The notes below the pieces were generated by a model. The model was not told where the DNA came from and ran no database searches. It was given only the letters and a program-made list of their open reading frames with translations. 64,000 bases of DNA, taken from contig JAJVDF010000235.1 in assembly GCA_022410635.1 (NCBI GenBank), positions 548,952 through 612,951 of the forward strand, in the 5' to 3' direction. Below, piece after piece: positions 12,801 through 24,800 of this stretch. This stretch comes from Tretioscincus oriximinensis. Lineage: Eukaryota; Chordata; Lepidosauria; Squamata; Gymnophthalmidae. A program made the translations under genes and the position numbers. How positions within the stretch are numbered: position 1 is the stretch's first letter; every line of letters starts with the position of its first letter.

Positions 12801-15800
12801 CCTTGCTAGATTAAAATGTCGTGCCCTTTCAATCCTTCCCTTATCCATTTATCGTGTCCAATATGTCTTCATTTCTTGTCTTTCTGAGTCTTATTTTGCT
12901 TCTAGACATACACACTTAATTTTTATTATTCCAAGTCAGAATTCACAATCCATTTCATACTGAGATAGGTTGTCACAGGAGTGGTGTAGGCCTGCCACTA
13001 TTTTTGGCAACCCTTGCCCTCCCAGTCATGGCCATAGACTCTGAAGGATAGGCTGTCATGTGCCTCTCCTCATCCAGTGAGGACTCAAATGAGAAAAACC
13101 TGCTGAACTTAAGCTTCTGGCCTACCAGAAGCCCCTGAGCTGCAGATAGGACCTTCTTCTGAGACCAAGCTGAAGAAGGAGAGGAACAAGTTGGTATACA
13201 AGATTTTGCTTCACCTGACAGTGAATATTAATGTGGCCAGGAATACCCAGACTTCAGCTGCTGTAAGCAATGCAAACCTGCTTGTGTTTATGTGTGTCTC
13301 TGTTCTAGTTCATGTTTTCTGTTAACTGTTTTTATTTGTGTGGCATGTTGTTAAACAACACTCCTTGGGGTCAGCATATCTAGGAATCAGGCTTCTCTTA
13401 GTTGTATCGCAAACTAGAGGTTCGATTACTCCTATTCTTATCCATCTTATGCAAGCTGTAATGCAAAATTTCTGAGAGCTTTAGGAACCATAGAGAGGGG
13501 TGAGAGCCCTCTGCTGGCCTACAGTTCTAGCCAACTCAGCTATTTGAAAGAAAGTAGGTTTGCAATTTACATTTCAGTTAGATAAATGAATACCACCACT
13601 AACCTGTTGAGGAAGATAGAATAGATGTAAGCCTTCAGGTGAAAATTAACCTTGTAGGCCTTCTGGGTCCCTTTGGGTGAGAAGGGTGGCTTATAGAAAC
13701 TATTAATAATAATGAATATTAATATTAAAATTAATATTAAAATTAATATTAAAATTAGCATTAAAATTAATTTAATAATTATTTAATAATTAATAATTTG
13801 TACTACTACTACTACTATTACTACCTTCCTCTTATTAGTCTCCAAATTGATGCAAAGCCCTCTCCCCTTTTTTGCTGGATATTTAAAGCAGTTCATTTCT
13901 TTCCTAGGTAGCAGATTTCCTACTGAAGGGACTTTTATTTCTAAAGAATTTGAACAGTCATTTATTCTGTGCTTACCATGTTATGAAATGGTTTCAATAA
14001 AAAAAACCTTGGCTTTTATGGAGGAAAATTATTGCAGACTTGTTTCACAGATTCTTTTTGTGGATTGACTTTAGTAGTCCCCAAGGCATGGGAAGAGAAA
14101 ACAACCACCTAAATCCACAAGAATCAATTCACAATAAGAATATTATTTCAACTTGAATATTTTTCTTTTCCATGGGGCTATTTACATTGGTGTGAGTACT
14201 TGAATAACATATTTCCCCCCCAAAAAATCTGAAGTTGTGAAGCAGAAGTTAGGCATTTCCTGTAACCGAGTGCATATAATATTAATTGCAAAAAAAGTGA
14301 TCCATTGGAAAGCAGTGTTTGGTGACATGAGTTTTGAACTGCCTGCAGTAATTCCAAATCTTATCACTGGACTTAGCAGTAGCAGAATTATCTCAAAATC
14401 TCTGGTGGTTAATATAAAGTTGCAGGAATGATCATGTTTCTTCTTGTTAAATATTCGTGGAAATTGGAGGTATGTGTAGGCTTTAAAACTGGGTTCTGCA
14501 GAAAATAATGCATTTCAATACTCTCCAGAATTTTAAAAAGATATGGATAGAAATTGCATTTTGGTGTGGATTTTTTACAGTAGATAATTAATATCTAAAC
14601 AGGAGAAACACAAGAATATTTTGCACATCTCTGTAATATAAAAGAAATATATTTTCTCCAAAATCTTTATCGTTTAATTGGCCAGCACAAACCCAGAAAC
14701 TTGAAAACCATGTTCTTAAATTTTCCAAGAGTGACGTTACTTATTTCAAATGCAAAGTTGAACAAGCAGTTAGACCCTGNTCACTTACATACTTTTAAAC
14801 CTTCTTCAGTACTGAAAAATGAGTTTTGGTTCTGTTTGCACAGGTCTCAGTGAGACATTTTATAGGTCTGTTGCAACACATCTAATGTGTTGTATACNGT
14901 ATATGTTAACATAGATCTCTAAAAATGTGTTATGGGGCTTGGGCAAAAAAGGAGCCTTAACCTGATTCTGCCACCGACTAACTAGGGAGAAAATGCGCTA
15001 AACTTCAGGACTGGAAAAGGTTTAAAAGTAAATGCGTGACCAGAGTCTTAGATGCTTTTCCCCCCTGCACATTTTTCAAATAGCACCAGATCATGCTTAT
15101 ATTGGTTCAAAAACTTTTCAAACCTGAAAAGCTTATCTGGATCAGTGAGTAGAAGAATTACTCTCCAGGTGACCAGTTCTTCCAGTGGAAAGACTGGAAA
15201 ATCCAGTCCAAGGTATATCTCTTTCTGGCTATAGACCCTCCCTCTAGCCTGATGATTCACTGCCCCCAACACACCTCCTGCAAGCTGATTTATTGGGAGT
15301 TGCTGCAGATTCTGGAGCTGTATGTATACAGCTTGCCAAGGACTTCGTAACTGACAGGCATTCTCCTGACCCCCTTCTGGTTCAGAGACCCCCATTACAC
15401 TTGTAGAGGTAAGTGTAGAGATTTACCTTGCTTGACTTTGCTGATGGGATATAAGTTTACCTTTTTAATTACTATTTTTCTCCCCACACCCAACCCCTCC
15501 AGGGTCTTATTTGCAAAAGGCACAGGTAGCTTTCCTAACAATGTCATCCCTAGGGAGAGTCTTGCAGTCATGTAACTTGATACTTCCAAGGACAAGCAAA
15601 GCCACCTAGCTCTTATTGTATTGCAGGATGGAAAGCAGCCAAAGCAACTTTTCTTTTCCTTCTTCCTTCCCATCCCGATTCCTCACTGCCTTACAAGTGA
15701 ATGTCTAATTGAAAAAGGTGGAAAATGTGTTTGGCTTTGCGTCTTCAATTTTCACACTGCATCTATTTCAACAATGTGCATAATGTATAAGATATGCAAG

Positions 15801-18800
15801 CCAATGAATGAACACCCAAACCGTAGGAAGCAAAACAGTACGAATATCAGTATCAATGGGATGTGATACTCGGGGACAAAGAAAGCAAGCAGAATTTCTA
15901 ATGCTATACTACTTAAAAACAAAAATAGAGGTACTTGGCAATTACATTTGTCAGTCAAGTGTGGGGCTATTTCTGAAGACTGTCATTCATATAACATGGG
16001 TTATGTGCTGAAACTACCCACCCACACGCTGTCTAAAGTAAATAGCATCATGCTACAAAACCACCTAAGCTCAAGGGATCAGGACACCTTAGAATCGTTC
16101 ACTGCTAAAGTGCAAAAGACAAAGAACAAAATATTCATTTTAAAAAATATGTCTTGCCTATGAAGACGATTGCAGTCCGGGCTTATCATTGATCTAGTGC
16201 AATTTATTTATTTTAACATAAATTTAGAAATACTTTACATTGNTGTTGAGTAATCTGGAGAGGAGGAATAGAATCAATGTTTGTATCAAATAGTTTACAG
16301 TCAAGATTATTATTACTCTGGAAGATAGAATGAGAAGGGCAGAAAGGTGAACAAGACAGATTGAAAGACTAAATATGAGAAGTGATGTTATACTGTATAT
16401 TTTATTATAGATATTGATCTTATTTATTAAAGAATTCATCTTCTAACCTTCTCCTGAAGTCTCAGGGAAGACATAACAATATGGATAATCAACTGGCAAC
16501 TTGAAGTGTACATATAAAGCCAGAAGTTTTTTTATTTATTATTTATTTACATTTATATTCTGCCCAGTACTCAGGGTGGATAACAGTCAAATTCTATAAA
16601 ACTGTTTAAAATGAAATAGAAACAGTAACAGCGCCTTCAAGAAGAGAGGAGTTTTGACTCAGCCGAAAACAAAGGTGAATAGGAATGTCTTCCCCCGGTA
16701 TCTGAGCATGTACAGCATAGGTGCCCCATGCACCACAGAGGGGAGACCATTCCACAACCTGGGGTCTTTCACAAAGAAGGTTCCCTCATGTATCCACACC
16801 TCTTTAATGAGGGAAGGAAGTGGGTCCATCACAAGGGTCTCATCAGAAGATCCTTCAACAGTTGATGAAAAGGACTATGGGAGTGACACAAATAGTCTGG
16901 AAGCTTGAGAAATCTCAAAGGCAATACCTAGAATAAGGGGCAGTTGTTCCCATATTAATGATAATTAGACTAACTCCCATCCCTTTATCACATTTTGTTC
17001 TCATTGTATAAAGCGTGGACTGCACCAAAAGTGCCACCCTGATCTGGGTCAGTTGTGGATCTCAAAACTGAAGTCTAGAAATGAACTGCCCTGTGATATT
17101 TTTCAGAAATAGTCCAGAAAGTGCTACCATAAATGGTTCTCTCACAAAGCCAGCCAGGGTGGGAATTTTTGTACCTGATCTTTGGAGCCTGGTACGTGCC
17201 TCCACAGGCTCATGGAGAATTAAAAACCCGTCCCTTCCCCATGGTCTAAACCAGGACTAGGCAATGTGAAAATCCCTAAACAGGCATAGAAACAATGTTT
17301 CTAGAATGAAACTCAACCTTGATAAATGGAACTATCTGTAAGAATTGTCTGCTCTGTGTGAAGGCGGAGATGGGCAAACAAACCAATTCCTTTATATCCC
17401 AACATCTGTACATCCGCTACCAATATCATACTGTGTATAATTCTGGTGACCACACCTTAGAAAGGACATTGTAGAGGATGCAAAAAAGTGCCACAAGAAT
17501 GATCAAGGAACTGGAACATCTCCCTTACGAAATCAAGACTGAAGTGACTAGGCCTTTTCAAACCTTGAAAGATCTAATTGAATATATAAAATCATGCATG
17601 GGAGGAATGGATATGGAGAATAAAGAAAAGAAATCTATNACACAACACTGGGACTGGAGAACACACTTTGAAGTTGATGGGCAGAAGTGTTGGGAGAGAC
17701 AAGGAAATGTATTTTTTCACCCAACGGGCCATTGGTCTATGGAATTCACTTCCAGAAGAGATGATAGTAGCTAGCAACCTGGATAGCTTCAAGATAAGAT
17801 TAGATAAATTCATGGAAGACAGATGTATCAGCAGCTATTAGGATGGAAAAACAGGTAGTATTCTTGAAGTATCATTTGCAGAGAATTAAGAACAGGTGAC
17901 GGTTTTGCCTTTTTCTACTTGATATTGTCCTAGTGCAATTGGTGGGCCACTGTGTGAGACAGAATGCTGGACTAGATGGACTCAAGCCAGATTCAGCAGG
18001 GCTCCTCTTTTGTTCTTATGTACCATGTTTCATGGAAGAGTTCCTTAATGCTTTAAACAATGCAATCATCATAGCCTGCTTCTGGTNAAAAACTGACTGG
18101 TTTTATGATGCTATTGGTATCACCTTAAACAATTATAGCATTTTATCAATTAGATATTTGCTGTTTTATATTTATCTTGCAATTTTACATTTAAACCTTA
18201 TAGTCTGTTTCCATTGGAATGCAATACTTTTTGCACAAAATAAATAACAGCTTGGCAGTGAATGGACGTTATATCCTTCAGTAGAATAAAAAGGATATAT
18301 AATTACAGTATGTTTGTATACCNAAAAAGGTTCCATTTCTAATAGCCCTGCAAATGTTGAACTGTGCTAAAATAATACACAGCCCTGGAAAAGAGTTTAT
18401 GTAAGTGGGTGGCTTTTTAGCTGTCTTAAACATCTTTGGAAAAATGCTGATCTCTGCAAAATAAATAAAATTATATAAAAGAAATGATTCCTGAAAGGGA
18501 AAGATACAAACATGGAGAGTCTGCTGTGTTCGAAAACAGATTACTAATGATCAGCTAGCTCTGCAGTCCTCATTGTTACAGATACTAGATTTTTCATTTT
18601 TCAAGGGGAGATGATTTTAGACAAATCTGAAAAAAATACATTAAGAATTTAAAAGAAGTGTCAGTTTTTATATCTTGCTTTTCTCAACCCTGAAGAGAAT
18701 CATGGCAGCTTACAAAACTTTCTGTTCTTCTCTTCAAAACAGTCACCTTATGAAGTAGATGGGGCTAAGAGAGCTTTAAAGAAATGTGATTAGCCCACCA

Positions 18801-21800
18801 TCACCCTGTTTTGTGGAGGAATGCAGAATCGAACTCTGAGACTTCCCAATAAGAGCCTGACATTCTAACCACTTTGCCAGACTATTTTTGTTAAAAAAAA
18901 ACCCTACATTCTGTATTCTATTGTATTATATTTTTACAGAAAAGATGGCACCTCAGGCTGGTTCCTCTGGACCAGTTGGTTCACTTCTGGAAAATGAAGA
19001 AGAACTGAATAGACGGATGATGTCCCGGAGGCAAAAGATCATAACAGAAATGGTTCAGACAGAAAATGACTACCTTGGTGACCTGGAACTATGCATCAAA
19101 GTAGTGGTTGAACCCCTGAGAAGCAAGCAGGTAAGAAACTCTCAGGTTGAAGGGGAAAATAATCTGTTTCTGATAACAGTAAGGAACTGGCAACAGAAAT
19201 AAATACAGGAAGATTTTCTGGTGTACACGAGAGAGGCCACACTCCCTTACTAGACCTTTCTGTCCACATTGGATAAAAACCAGACTAGACAGGCATACCT
19301 GTAGACCCTTTTACTGACAGTTCAGGACATGCTGGAATGGAGCAGGGAGGTGTTCAGAAGGAAGCACACTTCTTTGCTTCATTTACAAAGCATACCAAAT
19401 TGATCCCTAAAATGGATTCACCTGTACTCCAAGATTAGGAACATTTGTTTCTAACCATCAGATCCTTTGCGGCTGATTCCAAAGTTCATGCAAGTTTGGA
19501 ACAGCCAATATGGACACCTTTATTACAGGAAAGCTGGGGACAATTCTAGTAAAAATAGTTGTTGCTGCTGGAACTGTCCAAAGCAGGTAATAGGGCACAC
19601 TCCTATTGTTTTATCTTGTTAGATGCCTGGAGTTGTCATAAAATAAGCAGAATACAAGTAAACTAATGGTACAAATAAAATATTTCTCCTTAAAGGCTAC
19701 ACTGCTCAAAATAAAGTGACTGAGGCTCTATGACAGCAGCTGTGGGGAAATACTTTGCAGAGACGCAAGAAAAGTCTCAAGAGACCGTGGTTTAGACGGC
19801 GTTGCTGATGGAACTGCTTACTGCAATTAAATCTTTTCATGCACATTTTATTTTGCCACTCTTGGGTTCAAGCTGAGTAGTCAAAGCTGTCTAGATACCA
19901 TTCAGACAGCAAATGCTGTATTTCCCCTCCCCTTTCTTCTTTGAATAAGCCAAACCAGTTCTACGGAGAGTTGCGACATCCTCACAGACCATAGATTGTT
20001 TTTTCTTTAAACCTGTTGGTGTTTAACACATCTGACAGACAAATTGCACATTTCTAGATCCACATTAAGAATATATGAAGAGTCCTGTTGGATTGCGGTC
20101 TTAGGGTAGATTTGCCCTAAGGAGAGGGAGTGGTCCTTGAGCATCCTGCAATGAAGAACTGACCAGCTGTCAGGCAGCCTTCCTATCATAGCCCCAACTT
20201 TAGTAGAAATTGGTAGAAAATGATTCAATCAACAGGTTGAGAGTTCTTGCGTATGCAATAGAGTGGGAATACATTTCCCCATGGATACATCGGTTCCTCC
20301 CTGTGGTAATGCAGGAAGGTAAGGATGGACAAGTAATTCAGTTATTCTGGATTTAAATTAAATTCTGGATTTAAACATCTTGTCTGGAGGGGGCCTAAGT
20401 CTAAGGTTCACTAGTGGTGCTGTAGGATAAAGTGCATTTGGTTAGACTCTAATAGACTCTCGCTTGAATCCCCACGTCTACCACAGAAGCTCATTAGTTC
20501 TTTGTCTGGCTAAAATAGCCTCATGGTTTTGGAATAGCGGAAAGTGAAATGAGAAAACCTTAAACTGAAGATCCAGAGTAAAATCCAGGGGGCAGGTAGA
20601 TGGAGAAAGAGAGAAACTTGGCTTCATGCCCAGGAGCATTTAAGAAAGAAAGATACAAGAATGCCAAGTTCTATACGTATATACTCACCTCTATACTGTT
20701 CAATGACAGGGTAAGAACAGTTGCTATTCCATCCCCATTTGGTCTTGAGAGCCAGTCTGGTCTAGTGGTTAGAGTGTCAGATTTTTAGACGCATTCCTCC
20801 ATGAAGCCAGTTGGGAAACCTTGGACTAGTCACAGTCCTTTGGAACTCTCTCAGTCCCAATTACTTTTCAAATTTCATGGTGTTGAAAAAGTGCTGCAGG
20901 CATTACTAGGTGTCTGTTGTGAAGAGAAGAACAGAAGATTTTCTAAGCCACTTTGAGTGCCTTTGAGTTGAGAAAAACAGGGTATAAAAACCAATTCCTC
21001 CTCCTCCTTCGCTCTCTTAGAAACAACTGATTCTCCCAAGACTGGGAACCTTTATTCACAGCTTTCACTGTTTCCAGGAGGGCCTTTTTTGTAGTGTTAC
21101 CTCTGAGCAAAGTCTAATGGGTTTGCTGATGCAGCCTACACTAGAATACAGACAAGACAACAAGCCCTTATACTGGAACCAGTCAAAGAAGGGCAAAGAC
21201 GTTTTGACCCCCAGGGGACGGATTTGAAGGACGTTAGATTGGACCATGACCACGCTTGTCTCCGAACACACTGATGCAACACACTGTGAGGGATAAACCC
21301 CTAGCCCTGCTCCCTATACTTTTAAAGTCAAAATTAATACTTCAATTTACCCCATGGTAGATAAGTGGGGCCTGGTAGGAGGCCCTGGATATTTGTGCTG
21401 GTGGAGGGAATGCCAGATATGNAGGAGCACAGAATTTGGAGAGGCGAGGCAATGCGACCCTCACTATACCCTGACCGAAAGACACTTCATAGAGCTATGT
21501 GTGGAAAGGGATTTACCGTTTAGAGCGCTTGTGAGTATTTTGCTTTTTTGTAGCTTTGTTCAGTCAAAAGTATTCTGGTTTTGCTCTATGCAGGTTTATT
21601 TTAATAAAATAAGTTTTCTGATTCACTTTTCTATGGATGCATCCATGCTAACGCATCCAGACTGGAGAGTCTGGTCACTTTAATTTACCAGGTTCCTTGC
21701 AAGGAAGCAGGTAGAGTTGAGGAGCTATGCAGAGAGACAGTAACTTGAAATGACAATTTCTCATCAGCAAAGTGGCTTTTATTCTGCATTGTATCTGCAC

Positions 21801-24800
21801 TCAATTTTCTGAAAGACAGGCTTTGTTACCAATCATTGGTTCAACCTTTCCTGTTCATGTGATTATTCATTTTTACTGGGCTCGTTGTGAGCAAGCTGTT
21901 GAATTAAAGCTATTTGGCTCTTCTAAATGATTATTAAACAACGATGTGCAATTAAAATAATAATCCCTGGCCCCAGTTACTTTATTGGATGTTACAGTCT
22001 TCATCCCTTGGCAAAATGAAAAGTATAAAGTATGAGGCAAATTATCTAAGGTAGTTGGAAACATGGGTTCCTAAATTCACACAGATGTTTGCAAAAATGT
22101 TTGGAAAAATACTGTCTTCTTTTCATTCTACAGTATGATCCTATGGTCCTGCCCTTTAGACTATTTGTTCAATTGCCATTGTTCAGTTCAGCGATCCAAT
22201 CTAATATGAATGTTACAATTTAATATTTAAATTCGAGCAGCTGTTGAGTCCTTCGTGGCTTCAGAACCAAAAGTGTATTGACTAGCAACTACGAGCAAAC
22301 TGTCTCTCCTTGTTCTTCTGACCAGAGTTATCTTTCAGATTGCAGGTTTTGATATGGATGGGTTGTTTAGCAACATTGAGTCAGTCCACCAGATATCGAG
22401 GAAATTGATGGCATTGTTGGAAGAAGCAACAGTAGATGTTGAGCCCACTGTGCAAGTCATTGGTATATGCATTTTTTTCTATATATTTTTATAACTACAC
22501 AAGTACATGGGATAACTATGTGATGCTATACCTTTTCCTTGAAGAGAGCATCATACCAGTCTATCAGTTATCTATCGGTCTCATGTTCTTATGCCTCTTC
22601 ATTGGCTTTTACAGGCCCAACCTTCCTCCCCCTATGTCTCTTCTCTTATTTCTCTATAACAGACCCCATGAGTTCTTCACTCTGCTCATACTATGTGCCT
22701 TGCATCATACCATGTGACTTTCTCCTCACCTTCGTTCTCTTTCTCTCAGAGCTCCTCACCTCTGGAATCTTCTCCCTGCTCACTTTCACTCTATCTCTTC
22801 TCTTACCATTTTCAAACCTTAGCTAAAGGCAGTCTTATTCTCCAGTGCTTTCAATAGCACTGATTAACTTTGTTTTAATTAACTACTTGTTATTTTGAAG
22901 TTTTATTGTTGTGTTCATTTTACTGATTTTTATATTATTGTACAGCGCCATGGACATTGATGGTACTTTGTAAAATAATACTAATACTAATACAGGGTGC
23001 TTCAAAAAAGTGTATACACATTTTGAACTTCCATAGAAAATTTATTTACTGTTCTACAAAGTTAAATTTCAGGATTTCCCGATTTGAACAGTATTAACAT
23101 TTGTTATTTACATTTTATTCACATTGGACTTTAAGCTTTCTAATTTCCTGAAATTTAACTTTGTAGAACAGTAAATAAATTTTCTATGGAAGTTCAAAGT
23201 GTGTATACATTTTTTGAAGCACCCTGTATACCAATACTACTAATACTACTAACACTAGTAATACTACTAATACTAATAATAATAGCCAGTATCATATAAT
23301 AGAAACAATCTTAGATACATTTGTTCCTTACGTTCAGCTGCATGGTTATAGAATAAGACAGTAATGGTAAACCATTTGAGCTCATTGTGTCAAAATTCAT
23401 TTAAAAAATCCTAATTTAACTTGGGTGCCATGTCACAGCTAGAAATAGCCATAATTTTGTGATATTTTAATTCAAGTCTTTTTTGTGACTTTTTTGTTGC
23501 TGAATTTCATTTGCTAAATCTTCAATTGAAGGCTGGTATTTCATACACTTCAAGCCCAAGCAAGCACTACTAACTTCATCTGTCAGTCGGTTTCTTTAAT
23601 TGGTTTTAATGAACAGAGGGTTTTTTCATTAAAAAAAAATCTTACATTTTAATTTAATCAGGATGGCAGCATGTCACCCCAAATGACTTGTGTGTCACCT
23701 TTGACACGCATGTCATAGGTTCACCATCACTGGAATAAGATGACTGTGGTTTTCTTCATATGACAGGGTACTGCACTGTGCAAAAATGCATTCTGTAAAT
23801 CATTCCTTGTATCTTTTCCACACATACCTTGCAGGGCATGGTCACTATGAACCATTTTCTTCCAGTTGTAGGAAAATTCTTTCCATCTGCACCATGAGAA
23901 CAGAAATGTTCTTCCTCGTGGCTCAAGGAGCAGTCATCCCAATTTAGACCTTCCTTGCCATNATTAGATGTAGGAAAGGTGTGCACACACCCCTTGCCCA
24001 ATTGCATGAGGGGAGCATGCTGAACATCAGATATCTCGTCTGTAACAGTGTCCACATACCTATTTCGATGGCTCACATCACTTCAGAATGCTTGTATAAC
24101 TGCTATTAAGCAGGATTGGTGGACTGACTGACAGTGTTCCATTCCTGCCAATTGCTAGGATAGATCCTCAGCCTATTGTAAGTGCAGAAACAGCAATACT
24201 ATTAAGAAACTAGAGGTTAGGAGAGACTAAAGATACATTGTACATCTTGATGGGTTCTTTTTAATTCCATAATACTGTGATTATGGGGGATATGCTATAT
24301 GTGATTAGTGGGATTCGGTAATGGTGGCATTAGGAAGGCCCATCATTACACTTTATCGTTCTCATATTTTCATGCCATTTCCTTAGTGTGATANTCAGTT
24401 TTTGTGCCATGACATCCCCATCTGGACAGCAATATCTGTGAGAGATGCTTTGACCCCCAGCTTTCCCTCATGATCCTCTGCCTGCCTGTCAGTGGTAATG
24501 GAGATTACAGGAGGTCTATCAGCTACTTAATCCTGTTGAATTTTAAAAGTAGTAATGATGAAAAATTCCTAGCAGTTACCCAAAACTTGGGTGAGCTTCA
24601 AAGTGAGGCTTATCCTTTGAATTCAACCATCCAGCAAGAAAGAAAGAAAGGGAATCAAACACAATGGGAACAGATCAGCCAATCGTAAGCTGGGATTCAT
24701 GACAGAGTTTTCATGGCAAATTGGTGATTTCATGGGAAAGAGAGACAACTCCTTTGTACATGTGGGCAGCCAGAAAGGAAAGCATAAGTCCTTTATAGCA

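Larger units (their letters stand above)
3839..18939 (+). other. ARHGEF38 intron 1 (15.1 kb)
   Basis: Listed inserts are at 4014-4545, 5060-5285, 6032-6237, 6345-8165, 8870-9317, 9919-9962, 10920-11028, 11471-11712, 11779-12244, 13490-13825, 16535-16925, 17395-18025 and 18655-18882. Between them, about 5290-6030, 8170-8870, 9320-10900, 12250-13480, 13830-16530 and 18030-18650 hold no gene or repeat that I recognise. Long introns like this often hold enhancers, but I see no specific one. Confidence 0.7.
19131..22338 (+). other. ARHGEF38 intron 2
   Basis: Sauria SINEs at 20405-20540 and 20748-21009. The short frame at 21354-21545 ([34 protein letters not shown]) looks slightly protein-like but I recognise no family. 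The rest is unremarkable. Confidence 0.6.

Noticed and set aside
21354..21683. Trp/Cys-containing frame that looked like a zinc-knuckle or transposase piece
   Set aside because: Spacing does not fit a CCHC knuckle or other motif that I can name.
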